Shown here: piece by piece, positions 48,030 to 57,269 of the stretch
Layout of the letters: each line of letters starts with the position of its first letter
Numbering within the stretch: the first letter of the stretch is position 1
Assembly: GCA_016930575.1 (NCBI GenBank)
Contig: JAFGGL010000040.1
Coordinates: forward strand, 1-64,000
Reading direction: 5' to 3'
Length of the DNA: 64,000 nt
Source of the DNA: Clostridiales bacterium
Lineage (GTDB): Bacteria > Bacillota > Clostridia > Christensenellales > Aristaeellaceae
Notes under the pieces: model-generated
The model's database searches: none
The model's input: only the letters and a program-made list of their open reading frames with translations
What the model was told of the DNA's origin: nothing
Program-made: the position numbers and the translations under genes

Positions 48030-48869
48030 ATGGAATTCAATGCGAACGAAATCCGCGATCTAAAAAAACGCGCGGCGCAGCTCAGGAGTAATCTGATCGA
48101 TATGGTCCCTCCGGGGAAAGTGGGTCATCTCGGGGGCAGTTCCTCCATTATGGATGTTGTTGCTGCCCTTTACTTCAAAGTCATGAATGTGTTCGAAGAT
48201 CCTAGGGACCCTCGGCGCGACCGACTGGTATTTTCCAAGGGACACGCGGTGCTGGCACAGTACGCCGCGTTTGTAGAGCTGGGCTATGTGGAGCGCGAAG
48301 CGCTGAAGTATGTCAAGACTCTGGGATGCACCCTGCAGGGCCATCCGGATATGGATCAGACGCCCGGCATTGAAGCGGTTACCGGTTCTTTAGGGCAGGG
48401 TTTGTCCATTTGCCTGGGTATGGCGCTCGGCTTTCGATTGGATCAAAAAGCTTCCCGTGTGTATTGTATCGTCGGTGACGGAGAGCAGGCGGAGGGCCAG
48501 ATTTGGGAAGCTGCGGTGGCGGCCGCAGCTTACAAGGCGGACAATCTCTGCACGGTCATTGACGTTAATGGCGTTCAGGCGACTGACTCGGTTGATCGTG
48601 TGCTTGCAAATCCCGATCTCTATCAGAAGTGGGAAGCGTTCGGCTGGCATACCATCGAAATCGACGGTCATGATATGAATCAAATCCTTGCCGCTTTTGC
48701 CCAAGCCGAGGCGACGAAGGGCAAGCCCACTGCCATTTTAGCAAGAACTGTCAAGGGCAAGGGCTTCGCCTTTGCGGAGGGCAAGGCTGCCTATCACAAC
48801 GCGGCAATGAACGAGGACGAATACGCACAAGCCAGGGAAATGGTCAAAAAAATGATGGAGGAGGTGTAA
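48030..48869 (+). CDS. Transketolase, N-terminal (thiamine diphosphate-binding) subunit
   Basis: First half of a split transketolase, 279 residues. It moves a two-carbon ketol unit between sugar phosphates or related substrates. The cofactor motif 'GDGEQAEGQIWEAA' through 'DNLCTVIDVNG' is intact. 'FSKGHAVLAQYAAF', 'GHPDMDQTPGIEAVTGSLG' and 'ILARTVKGKGFAF' are family signatures. A good ribosome site (AGGAG) precedes the ATG. It is followed after 2 bases by the C-terminal subunit. Split transketolases are used in several special pathways besides the pentose phosphate route, so the true substrate is open. Confidence 0.95.
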   Translation: MEFNANEIRDLKKRAAQLRSNLIDMVPPGKVGHLGGSSSIMDVVAALYFKVMNVFEDPRDPRRDRLVFSKGHAVLAQYAAFVELGYVEREALKYVKTLGCTLQGHPDMDQTPGIEAVTGSLGQGLSICLGMALGFRLDQKASRVYCIVGDGEQAEGQIWEAAVAAAAYKADNLCTVIDVNGVQATDSVDRVLANPDLYQKWEAFGWHTIEIDGHDMNQILAAFAQAEATKGKPTAILARTVKGKGFAFAEGKAAYHNAAMNEDEYAQAREMVKKMMEEV

Positions 48870-48871
48870 CA

Positions 48872-49810
48872 ATGGGGACGGGCAATATGCGGATGGCCTA
48901 TGGCCGGGCATTGCTGGAATTGGGCAGAACCAACAATCAGATCGTCGTTCTGGAAGCCGATCTTGGGAAATCCACCATGTCCAACATATTTGAGGGTGAA
49001 TTCCCCGAGCGCTACTTCCAGATGGGTATCGCGGAGGCGAACATGATATCCGTAGCCGCCGGCCTTGCGCTGACGGGACACGTTGCGTTTGCCAACTCCT
49101 TTGCGGTATTCGTTTCCGGGCGCCCTTACGACCAGATTCGGTCCTCCGTGGCTATTCCGCACCTGAACGTCAAGATCTGCGGGTCCTCCGCTGGATTGTC
49201 GGATTTCGGCGACGGGAAGACCCATCAGTCTGTCGACGATATCGCGATTATGCGCGTGCTGCCGAACATGAAGGTGTTCTCTCCGGCGGATGCTGTCGAG
49301 ACTGCTAAAGTCGTCATGGCGATGGCAGAAATTCCCGGCCCGTGCTACATTCGTTTGAACCGCAACGACTTGCCGGATGTTACCGATCCCGGCGAACCTT
49401 TCGAATACCGCAATGCGAAAACACTCCGAGACGGCAAGGATATTGTGATTTACGCGACGGGATATATGGTCTATCAAGCGCTGGAAGCAGCAAAGACTCT
49501 GGAAGCGGACGGCATTTCCGCGAAGGTGATCAACGTCGCAACAATCAAGCCTTTCGACGCCGAAGGCGCGCGTGCGGCTGCTGTAGGCATGAAGGCGGCG
49601 TTTTCTGTCGAGGAAGCGAGCATCTACGGCGGGCTGGGATCCGCGGTTTGCGAAACGCTTTGCTCCGGACCGGACGAGAGCCGGATTCCGGTGGGCGTAA
49701 TCGGTATTCGGGATACCTTCGGTACCTGCGCACAGAGCTACGAAGAGCTGCTGAAATGCTATCACCTGATGCCGGAGGATATTGTAGCTAAGGTTAAGGA
49801 TATGCTGTAA
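48872..49810 (+). CDS. Transketolase, C-terminal (pyrimidine-binding) subunit
   Basis: Partner of the preceding gene, 312 residues. It carries the pyrimidine-binding domain with the catalytic Glu in 'MGIAEANMISVAAGLAL', the entry 'LEADLGKSTM' and 'CGSSAGLSDFGDGKTHQSVD', then the C-terminal transketolase domain (about 190-312, 'VIYATGYMVYQALEAAKTL'). GGAGG precedes the ATG at 48872, and the stop of the first subunit lies only 2 bases upstream, so equal expression is likely. Both subunits are complete, so an active heteromer is expected. Confidence 0.95.
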   Translation: MGTGNMRMAYGRALLELGRTNNQIVVLEADLGKSTMSNIFEGEFPERYFQMGIAEANMISVAAGLALTGHVAFANSFAVFVSGRPYDQIRSSVAIPHLNVKICGSSAGLSDFGDGKTHQSVDDIAIMRVLPNMKVFSPADAVETAKVVMAMAEIPGPCYIRLNRNDLPDVTDPGEPFEYRNAKTLRDGKDIVIYATGYMVYQALEAAKTLEADGISAKVINVATIKPFDAEGARAAAVGMKAAFSVEEASIYGGLGSAVCETLCSGPDESRIPVGVIGIRDTFGTCAQSYEELLKCYHLMPEDIVAKVKDML

Positions 49811-49849
49811 TTCTTTTATACACTGAAAGACGCATTGGAGGGAAAGGCG

Positions 49850-50737
49850 ATGAAAATTGGATTTATCGGACTTGGCATCATGGGCAAGCCCATGGCAAAA
49901 AACCTGGTCAAGGCGGGTTATGAACTGATCGTAAGTGATAAGTACGCAAAAAACGCGGTGGAAGAACTTGCCGCTGAAGGCGCAGCCGCAGCCGAGACCA
50001 ACGCGGAAGTCGGCGCGCAGGCGGATATCCTCATCACAATGGTCCCCAACTCCCCGGAAGTCAAGGAAGCGCTTTTCGGTGAAAACGGGGCGGCGCAGAC
50101 GCTCAGGCCTGGCAGCATCGTGCTGGACTGCTCATCCATCGATCCCGTCGCGTCCCGTGAAATCAGCGTAGAACTGGCTAAAAAGGGCGTGGAATTGATG
50201 GATGCCCCGGTATCCGGCGGCGAACCCAAGGCAATTGACGGCACGCTGGCCTTCATGGTAGGCGGCAGGCCGGAAATCTTCAATAAGGTGAAGCCGCTCC
50301 TGGATGCAATGGGCGCATCCGCCGTTCTTTGCGGTGATACAGGCGCGGGCAATGTGACCAAGCTGTGCAACCAAATTGTCGTCGCGGTGAACATCGCTGC
50401 TGTTGCGGAAGCCCTGACGCTCGGCCAGCAGTGCGGCGTTGAGCCGGAGAAGATTTTCCAAGCCATCAAAGGCGGTTTGGCCGGCTCCGCTGTGATGAAC
50501 GCCAAGGCGCTCATGATGATGAACCAGAACTTCAAGCCCGGTTTCCGCATCAATTTGCACATCAAGGACCTGAATAACGTTGTCGAAGCCGCCGCGAAGT
50601 ACGATAGCCCGATCCCGCTGACTCAGTCCGTGCTCGAAATGATGAAAATCCTCAGGCGCGACGGCGACGCGAGCTGCGATCACAGCGCGTTGGCCAAGTA
50701 CTATCAGAAGCTCACAAACGAAAAATTGCATCACTAG
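49850..50737 (+). CDS. Beta-hydroxyacid dehydrogenase family (GarR-like, 2-hydroxy-3-oxopropionate reductase type)
   Basis: NAD(P)-dependent reductase of 295 residues. N-terminal Rossmann motif 'GFIGLGIMGKPMAKNL' (4-19), substrate motif 'DAPVSGGEPKA' (about 120), catalytic lysine in 'GNVTKLCNQ' (about 170) and the C-terminal helical domain ('INLHIKDLNNVVEAA'). Members reduce tartronate semialdehyde or related beta-oxo acids and aldehydes; others act on succinic semialdehyde or sulfur-bearing analogues. The ATG at 49850 is used because GGAGG lies upstream of it; the longer TTG frame at 49835 overlaps that site. It is the last gene of the SDR-transketolase cassette, where it probably disposes of the short aldehyde or ketoacid released. 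Confidence 0.9.
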   Translation: MKIGFIGLGIMGKPMAKNLVKAGYELIVSDKYAKNAVEELAAEGAAAAETNAEVGAQADILITMVPNSPEVKEALFGENGAAQTLRPGSIVLDCSSIDPVASREISVELAKKGVELMDAPVSGGEPKAIDGTLAFMVGGRPEIFNKVKPLLDAMGASAVLCGDTGAGNVTKLCNQIVVAVNIAAVAEALTLGQQCGVEPEKIFQAIKGGLAGSAVMNAKALMMMNQNFKPGFRINLHIKDLNNVVEAAAKYDSPIPLTQSVLEMMKILRRDGDASCDHSALAKYYQKLTNEKLHH

Positions 50738-51287
50738 GCGTTCGTATAGAACCGCCGTAAATACTTGTGTGGTTTGGTGTTACTCTACTGTTTTAAGATT
50801 TGTTGCCGTAGAGGAAAACGAAACAACTTTCATATTCGGAGCTTGGCTTTTGACATGCTTCGTCGTACAGGACACAAAACAGTAGAGCGCGGCTGAGCCT
50901 GTTGATTATACCATCATCTTTATATTTGGCATAATACTCGAAAACACAGTTGTTGGCGAATGGCGACGGTGTGCGATATAAATTGATTGTTTAGCAGAAC
51001 CAACACCAGCGGGGATATTGCATTGTTCAGCGGAAGAATGGCTGGCACCGGCAAGGATGAAAGGATCGCCCGGCATCCGGATACATCAGAATTTGATATA
51101 GCAGGTCAATGAATAGAGAATTAGTATAGGTCATGTCGAAGATCATTGCTCCTGCTGTATACCGATGCTTACAAACGAGCGGGGCCGCAAAGGACACTAG
51201 CATAAAAAGAAAGCGTCGTCAGTAGCGGAAAACAACAACAGACTACACATTATTACGGGGGATTATTATGCGTAGCTTCCGTATGGC
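50738..51287. other. Intergenic region, no gene recognised
   Basis: About 550 bases between convergent genes. No good ribosome site plus open frame was found on either strand and no clear terminator stem with a T run. Short protein-like stretches (for example near 51,050-51,110 on the plus strand) are too short to assign and may be relics. Confidence 0.45.
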
Positions 51288-52052
51288 TTATTCTGGAATT
51301 AAGTCACCAGAACACGCAGATTTCTTGCGGTATTGCGATGGGCTTATACCCGTGTTCTGCTTGAATATCTTGCAGAAGTGAAAGGAATCGGTATAACCAA
51401 CCCGCGCGCCGACTTCCCGGATGAGGAGTTCCGTATCCGTCAGCAACTGCTTGGCCGTAAAAATACGGCATTCCGTCAGGAATCGATGCGGGGAAATGCC
51501 CACCCGGTTGCGAAAGATGCGCGTAAGATACGATCCCGAAAACCCGTATCGTGCCGCGGTTGCTGAGAAATTGATGGGTTGTGCCAGGTTATCGCGGATG
51601 TAGTGCTGCACAGCGTCGACAATCTGTCCCGGGCTTTGCGAGGATTCCGCAACGATCTCGCCACGCCGGCTATTAAGCTCCGAATACATTTTTTCCAGCG
51701 TGTTTCTGAGCTCTTCCCGGTTGACAGGTTTCAATAGATAATCAAAAGCTTGATTCTGCAACGCATCACGTACGAACTGAAAATCATCGTATCCACTGAT
51801 GATCACTTTTTTGATCCCGGGTCTTCGTTCGGCCAGGAGGCCGAACAGCTCGAGCCCGTTTATAACGGGCATTTTTATGTCTGAAAACACGACATGAGGA
51901 AGCAGTTCCTCTGTCATCCGAAGCGCCTCCGCGCCGTCGTGCGCGATGCCTGCAACACGGAATCCGGGATGTGTTTTTTCGATATTCATTGCAATGTTGT
52001 TGGCGATAAGCTTTTCATCGTCGGCAACGATCACACGAAACTTATCCTCCAT
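51288..52052 (-). CDS. YesN-type response regulator with AraC DNA-binding domain
   Basis: Transcription factor of 254 residues. The receiver (1-125) has phospho-acceptor Asp58 in 'VVFSDIKMPVINGLEL' and Lys in 'YLLKPVNREEL'. A short helical linker leads to a C-terminal AraC-type double helix-turn-helix (about 150-250: 'ATAARYGFSGSYLTRIFRN' and 'VGARVGYTDSFHFCKIFK'). The start overlaps the end of the YesM-type kinase by 11 bases, with GGAGG 8 bases upstream, so the pair is coupled. It diverges from the binding-protein/permease/GH31 operon at 53985, its probable target. Confidence 0.94.
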   Translation of the reverse strand: MEDKFRVIVADDEKLIANNIAMNIEKTHPGFRVAGIAHDGAEALRMTEELLPHVVFSDIKMPVINGLELFGLLAERRPGIKKVIISGYDDFQFVRDALQNQAFDYLLKPVNREELRNTLEKMYSELNSRRGEIVAESSQSPGQIVDAVQHYIRDNLAQPINFSATAARYGFSGSYLTRIFRNRVGISPHRFLTECRIFTAKQLLTDTELLIREVGARVGYTDSFHFCKIFKQNTGISPSQYRKKSACSGDLIPE

Positions 52053-53835
52053 GATAGGGTCCTCCGATCGTTACGCACGCGCCGCCATCGGCGTTGTTCC
52101 CCACGATGAAGATGACGTTTTGGGCGTTCAGCAACCGATTGCGCATGCAAATGTTGAGTAATCCCATTCCCCCGATGGAAAGCGACGGCATGAGGCCCAC
52201 CACGTTGATGATGCGGATGTTTTCGTTGATTTCGCGCAGCGTGTCGTCGGTAAATCCCGGTCCGTTGTCTCTGACCGTAATCTCATAACGGTCGGTAGTG
52301 TGGCTACCGGTGATGCGCACGTGCCAGGGCGGCTTATTTTGTGTGACGAACTTCACGGAGTTTTCCACGAGCAACTGCAGACAGAGTTTTGGTACCTGCA
52401 CGTTCATGAGATCATCGGGAACGTTCACACTGAAGCAAAGATCGCCCTGATACCGAAGCGTCATGCACCGAAGGAAATCCTCAGTGCATTTCAGTTCGTC
52501 CTCCAGTCGTACGGATATACCCGTATCCGAGGAAATATAACGGAGAATACGTGCCATTGCCTGGCACATTGCGACGATTTCCTCCTTCATATCGCCCTCC
52601 GCCATGGATTGTATCGCAGACAGGCTGTTATAAAGGAAATGCGGGTTCATCTGCGATTGCAACGCCAGCATTCGGGATTGCATCTCCTGCTGCTGCGCCA
52701 ACAGCTGTTTCTGCATGCTGCTCTCAATCTTTGCCTGCATATGCAGGAAGCCATCGTGCAGCGCTGCGATCTCGATGATGTTCGTTACGGGTTTCCTTTC
52801 TTTTACTTGCGCGCCCAGGTCGTATTGCCGCACCTCGTGGGAAAGCGCCGAAATGGGGTCGGTGATTCTCTTGGCCGCGAAGAACCCGATCACCAGCGCG
52901 AAGCACAGCGTCAGCAACACGGGCAGGACGATCCCCCGTAAATACTTTATGACGGGAAGGAACACCTCTGAACGGTGTATGAAAAGGATGGTGATAAAGC
53001 CCGACTGTTCGGACGGCACGCACAGGCTGAATACGCTGTCGGCTTTGCCGTCTGTTTGAAACTCCTGAAAGTCCTCAGGGTAGCCTGTTCGCTTTACGTG
53101 AGCAAGCTCCGTATCCCATCCGGCATCTAGCGGCCACATGGGTACGCCGCTCTGATCCAGTACGATGACGGTTTCCCCGTATACGCTTCCCGAATTGATG
53201 GCGGCGGCAAGCACTTTGCGCATGCTTTTTTGGATCTCCACATATCCCTGCGGAAGGTTGAACACATCGTAATACTTCCTGACAAGGGAGATGAAGCGTT
53301 TGCCGTTCGGATCGGTGTAGTAGCGGGAAATATGGGCGTCTTCGCCCGTATAGCAAACGGTTTTGTTGAATTCGCTATCCTGCAGCGCCTGATACCATGG
53401 CTGGTCCTGCGCTCTGTCGTCCCGCACTTCGTTGCACAGGCCTGAGGCAACTGCTCCCTGATCCAGCGCGTATAGGTTGATTTGATCCACCGGGCGGTTC
53501 GGGCCCAGAATGCTGGTGAGAAGCTCGCCCAGCATCTTGGCGTTTTCAAATGTGGACATCGTATCCTGGGCCTGTTTGCCGCTCAGGTATTTGTAGAATG
53601 TGTCCTTGACGAGATTGGAATAGGAAACGTTCATCGATACCATGTTCATCTGCTGCAATTCGCCGTCGATTGTCGCGGCGACGTTCTGCGCGTTCTGCCG
53701 GAGCGCGGCAAAGGTCTGCTTGCTTACGTTCTGCGCTTCGGAGTACACGAAATAAACCGTGAACGCGACAAAGGACATCAGAATAATGATCGAATAAGTG
53801 AGAAAAAGCGAAGAGCGTATGGTATGGCGCTTCAT
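52042..53835 (-). CDS. YesM-type sensor histidine kinase
   Basis: Membrane sensor of 597 residues. A first membrane helix (about 8-32, 'LFLTYSIIILMSFVAFTVY') is followed by an extracellular dCache-like region (about 35-285), a second helix (about 295-320, 'GIVLPVLLTLCFALVIGFF') and a HAMP domain. The His_kinase domain has phospho-His in 'SQMNPHFLYNSLSAIQ', and the HATPase has 'LQLLVENSVKFV' and 'DNGPGF'. The ATG at 53835 has GGAGG 5 bases upstream. Partner YesN overlaps its end. In this family the ligand is usually an extracellular oligosaccharide or its binding protein, matching the divergent transporter. Confidence 0.93.
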   Translation of the reverse strand: MKRHTIRSSLFLTYSIIILMSFVAFTVYFVYSEAQNVSKQTFAALRQNAQNVAATIDGELQQMNMVSMNVSYSNLVKDTFYKYLSGKQAQDTMSTFENAKMLGELLTSILGPNRPVDQINLYALDQGAVASGLCNEVRDDRAQDQPWYQALQDSEFNKTVCYTGEDAHISRYYTDPNGKRFISLVRKYYDVFNLPQGYVEIQKSMRKVLAAAINSGSVYGETVIVLDQSGVPMWPLDAGWDTELAHVKRTGYPEDFQEFQTDGKADSVFSLCVPSEQSGFITILFIHRSEVFLPVIKYLRGIVLPVLLTLCFALVIGFFAAKRITDPISALSHEVRQYDLGAQVKERKPVTNIIEIAALHDGFLHMQAKIESSMQKQLLAQQQEMQSRMLALQSQMNPHFLYNSLSAIQSMAEGDMKEEIVAMCQAMARILRYISSDTGISVRLEDELKCTEDFLRCMTLRYQGDLCFSVNVPDDLMNVQVPKLCLQLLVENSVKFVTQNKPPWHVRITGSHTTDRYEITVRDNGPGFTDDTLREINENIRIINVVGLMPSLSIGGMGLLNICMRNRLLNAQNVIFIVGNNADGGACVTIGGPYHGG

Positions 53836-53984
53836 CCTGTCCTCCGGTTCAAAAAAAACATAGATCAGCCGAATCCATCCATTCAAATTGCGACGGGATG
53901 CTAATATACTTAAGACAAAAGAGGACTGTTACCTCATTGTATGCTCGTGAAATAATCTTGTCAATCAAAGAAGGAGGCTTGCCA

Positions 53985-55262
53985 ATGAACTTTCTCAAGA
54001 AAACCCTGGGCGTTGCGCTGACGCTGATTTTGTGCTTTGTGATCGCAGGCGCATCCGCCGGAACGACTATCACCTACATGGCCAGCAGCGACTGGGTCAT
54101 GGATGCCGAGATGGACCTCGGCGCGAAATTCTTCGAAGAAACAGGAATCACCGTTGACTATCAGATTGTCCCGGCCGACCAGTATATCAATCTTCTAATG
54201 ACAAAACTCAATGCGGGCGAATGCACCGATATCTTCGGCTCTCAGGGCGGCCGGTTTGACATCGTAACTCAGCTGAACGTGGAAAAGAACGCGCTGCCCC
54301 TGTCTGGCGAAGCTTGGGCGTCCAACGTGGATCCTCTGGCGGCTGCGGAACTGAGCGTAAACGGCGTGCTGTACGGGCAACCGATACAGGATGTGTCCGC
54401 GGTCTGGGCGGTTGCCTACAACAAGCAGATCTTCAGCGACTTAAGTCTCAGCGTACCAACGACCTATGCCGAGTTAAAAACCATCTGCCAGACGATCCTT
54501 GATTCCGGCATTACGCCTATATACGAGTGTGTGTCGGATGGCTGGCATCACGTGCTTTGGTTCCCTGAAATGGGCGTAGCTCTTGAAAAAGCGGAACCCG
54601 GCCTGGCGGATAAGTTGAACAGGAACGAAACCACCTTTGCACAGAGTACTGCGGCGTTGACATTGGTCAGCCAGATCAAGGAAATGGCAGACCTTGGTTA
54701 CTGGGGTGACAACTACATGGCGAACACCTATGCGGACGCCACGAAAAACATTGCTTCCGGCGAGTTTGCCATGTTCGTCGCGAACCAAGGCTTCCCGAGC
54801 GAAATTCATGTCGCGTATCCGGATTTTCCAGCGGAGAATATCGGCTATTTCGTCATCCCGCTGCTTGATAACCAGATTCTGAATATGAATCCCGTCGGTC
54901 CTTCCCGCTTTGTGTATTCCGGCTCCGCAAACGCCGACGCCGCCAAACAGTATCTGGCGTTCATCGCGCAGCCCGAGAATCTCCAGTACCTGGTCGATAA
55001 CGTTCCCAAGTACAATGCCTTGCCATACTCAGGCTTGCAGAACAGGTACTCCGACGAGATCAAGGCTTTCTATGATGCTTATCCGGTCCACGGCACGGTG
55101 TACCAGACGCTTGTGAAGTACTTGAATCCCCAGTGGATGGAAATCGGCAAAGAACTTACGGCCATGCTTCAGGGTGATGAGACTGCAGAACAGGTGCTGG
55201 CCAATATCGACCGGAACCGCGCGGATCAAGCGAAAGCAGCCGGCGACGCATACTGGCAATAA
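53985..55262 (+). CDS. Sugar ABC transporter extracellular binding protein (family 1)
   Basis: Exported binding protein of 425 residues for a CUT1-type importer. The signal peptide (1-25) ends 'AGASAGTT'. There is no lipobox cysteine, which is unusual for a Gram-positive-type binding protein; attachment may be by an uncleaved signal or partner binding. Two-lobe fold marks: 'EFFEE'-like 'KFFEETGITVDYQIV', 'NGVLYGQPIQDVSAVWAVA', 'GEFAMFVANQGF', 'NIGYFVIPLL'. AAGGAGG precedes the ATG at 53985; upstream in-frame starts would extend into the promoter region. First gene of the transporter-GH31 operon, divergent from YesMN. A strong stem-loop separates it from the permeases. Confidence 0.92.
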   Translation: MNFLKKTLGVALTLILCFVIAGASAGTTITYMASSDWVMDAEMDLGAKFFEETGITVDYQIVPADQYINLLMTKLNAGECTDIFGSQGGRFDIVTQLNVEKNALPLSGEAWASNVDPLAAAELSVNGVLYGQPIQDVSAVWAVAYNKQIFSDLSLSVPTTYAELKTICQTILDSGITPIYECVSDGWHHVLWFPEMGVALEKAEPGLADKLNRNETTFAQSTAALTLVSQIKEMADLGYWGDNYMANTYADATKNIASGEFAMFVANQGFPSEIHVAYPDFPAENIGYFVIPLLDNQILNMNPVGPSRFVYSGSANADAAKQYLAFIAQPENLQYLVDNVPKYNALPYSGLQNRYSDEIKAFYDAYPVHGTVYQTLVKYLNPQWMEIGKELTAMLQGDETAEQVLANIDRNRADQAKAAGDAYWQ

Positions 55263-55457
55263 TGCAATATCGTCGCAGACCAAGGTGCACAGGAATCTCC
55301 CCTGGCATTGTCGAAAGAGAATCTGAGCGCACGTCTCATGACCAGCCTTGTAACCTTTCGGAGATACAGGCAACCTTCTCACCGACTGCGGAATGCCTGG
55401 ATCGGCAAGACATACCCCGCTGAATAAGGCGGGGGAAAGCGGTCTTTCCAATGCATC

Positions 55458-55487
55458 GGCGGGGCGGGCTCGTAGGCCCGCCCCGCC
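55458..55487 (+). promoter_or_regulatory. Strong GC stem-loop between binding-protein and permease genes
   Basis: A perfect 12-bp GC-only stem (55458-55469 with 55476-55487) and a 6-base loop, followed by TTATATA rather than a T run. A smaller stem lies at about 55412-55435. It likely stabilises the upstream mRNA or partly terminates, so that more binding protein than permease is made. It ends 22 bases before the permease start. Confidence 0.7.
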
Positions 55488-55509
55488 TTATATACTCACG
55501 GAGGAAAGC

Positions 55510-56388
55510 ATGAACGAACGAAAGGTTTACCCAACCTATTTTGCGGCCGGAGCGTTGTTTTTATATGTTATCCTGTACGTTTTCCCGGGGATTATCGGTA
55601 TAGGCTATGCGTTTACGGACTGGTCGGTATATTCTAAAGAGCTGCATTATATCGGCTTTGATAATTTCGCCACAGTTTTTTCATCGAATTACAATTATAC
55701 GCGATATATTACAAATACGCTTACGTTCACCGTCGTCACGACGGTGATGAAGAACATTTTAGGCATCGGCCTGGCGCTGATGCTGACCAAACGGATACGC
55801 TTTCTGAACTTTCATCGAGCGGTGATGTACGTCCCTTCCGTGCTATCGGCGCTGATCGTCGGGATGATTTTCCGCTCCATCCTCAATCCCAAAGTCGGAC
55901 TACTCAACGTTACCTTGCGGGCGGTTGGGCTGGACGGACTTACGATGCAATGGCTCACCGATTCGAAAATCGCGTTCCGTTCCGTTATGGCGGTGGATAT
56001 CTGGAAGGGGATGGGGTATATAATGACGATTTTCATCGCAGGCATTATGTCCATCTCCCCGATGTATTTCGAGGCGGCTGACATCGACGGCGCCAACAGT
56101 TGGCAGCGGTTTCGCTATATTACGCTGCCTATGCTCTCGCCGACACTCGCGGTGACGACTGTACTGAACGTTATCTATGGTTTGAAAGTATTCGACATGG
56201 TTTATGCGCTGACCAATGGCGGTCCGGGTTACGCTACGGAAGTGCTGTATACTGGCGTGTATAAGGAATTCGGCTTAGGACGGTATGCTATCGGCACGGC
56301 ATTATCTTCCATTATGTTTGTGTTCATGCTGGTCGTCGGCTACTTTATGATACGGCTGCTTACGAGAAATGAGGAGTCGCTGGCATGA
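55510..56388 (+). CDS. Sugar ABC transporter permease (UgpA/MalF type)
   Basis: Membrane subunit of 292 residues with six helices. The start is 'MNERKVYPTYFAAGALFLY', with GAGGAAAG just before the ATG; the longer frame from 55393 runs through the stem-loop and is rejected. The coupling loop 'SPMYFEAADIDGANSWQRF' (about 190-210) is typical, as is 'YALTNGGPGYATEVL'. It overlaps the second permease by 4 bases. Substrate is probably a xylose- or glucose-containing oligosaccharide, inferred from the GH31 gene downstream. Confidence 0.95.
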   Translation: MNERKVYPTYFAAGALFLYVILYVFPGIIGIGYAFTDWSVYSKELHYIGFDNFATVFSSNYNYTRYITNTLTFTVVTTVMKNILGIGLALMLTKRIRFLNFHRAVMYVPSVLSALIVGMIFRSILNPKVGLLNVTLRAVGLDGLTMQWLTDSKIAFRSVMAVDIWKGMGYIMTIFIAGIMSISPMYFEAADIDGANSWQRFRYITLPMLSPTLAVTTVLNVIYGLKVFDMVYALTNGGPGYATEVLYTGVYKEFGLGRYAIGTALSSIMFVFMLVVGYFMIRLLTRNEESLA

Positions 56389-57212
56389 AAACAAGAAAAA
56401 GACTGCGCTCCTTGGGCGTGAACATGATAGCCTGCCTTTTGTCGCTGATCATGTTAATCCCGATCGTCTTGATTCTCCTCAATTCCTTCAAAACCAGCCA
56501 GGCTGCGTCCGATATGTCGCTGGCGTTGCCGGTGGGTGGGCTTCACTTTGAAAACTACACGCTGGTGATACAAAAGGGTAAGCTTGGCGTTACCTTTTTC
56601 AACAGCCTGCTATACTCCAGCGGAAGCGTTTTGCTGTGCGTAATCCTAAGCGCGCTTGCGGCTTATGTCCTGTCCCGCAACCGCAGCCGCCTGCACCGTT
56701 TCATCTATGTGTTCATTGTGCTTGGCATCACCATGCCGATCAACTTTGTTTCCCTCATGAAGGTGATGCAGCTGACGCTTCTGCAGAACACGCGGATTGG
56801 CATCATTCTTCTGTATACGGCCATACAATTGCCGTTTGACGTGTTTTTGATTTACAGTTTCGTAGGGAAAATCCCGCGTGACATCGACGAGGCGGCCGTG
56901 ATAGACGGATGTACGCCCCTGCGGCTGTTTTACTCCGTGGTGCTGCCGCTGCTCAAGCCCGTTCTGGTTACCGTGATGGTGCTGACCTTCCTGAATACAT
57001 GGAACGAGTTCGTGCTGCCGCTTTATTTTCTCGGCTCTTCCTCCATGTGGCCGATGACGCTGGCCGTGTATAATTTTTTCGGTATGTACGTTACGGACTG
57101 GAACCTCGTATCAGCGGATATCGTGCTGACAGTTCTGCCCGTGGTGATCGTATATCTCTTGGGGCAAAAGCATATCGTTGCGGGTATGACGGCGGGCGCC
57201 GTGAAGAGCTGA
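56385..57212 (+). CDS. Sugar ABC transporter permease (UgpE/MalG type)
   Basis: Second membrane subunit, 275 residues, with helices beginning at 'NMIACLLSLIMLIPIVLIL' and the coupling loop 'IPRDIDEAAVIDGCTPLRLF' (about 160-180). Its ATG overlaps the preceding stop (ATGA). No ATPase gene lies in the operon, as is common for CUT1 systems that share one MsmX-type ATPase encoded elsewhere. Followed after 57 bases by the GH31 gene. Confidence 0.95.
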   Translation: MKTRKRLRSLGVNMIACLLSLIMLIPIVLILLNSFKTSQAASDMSLALPVGGLHFENYTLVIQKGKLGVTFFNSLLYSSGSVLLCVILSALAAYVLSRNRSRLHRFIYVFIVLGITMPINFVSLMKVMQLTLLQNTRIGIILLYTAIQLPFDVFLIYSFVGKIPRDIDEAAVIDGCTPLRLFYSVVLPLLKPVLVTVMVLTFLNTWNEFVLPLYFLGSSSMWPMTLAVYNFFGMYVTDWNLVSADIVLTVLPVVIVYLLGQKHIVAGMTAGAVKS

Positions 57213-57269
57213 GCGCGCCTGTCGCCGGCGCATAAACACAGGAGTTCTCATCAGTAAAGGAGTGGGCTT

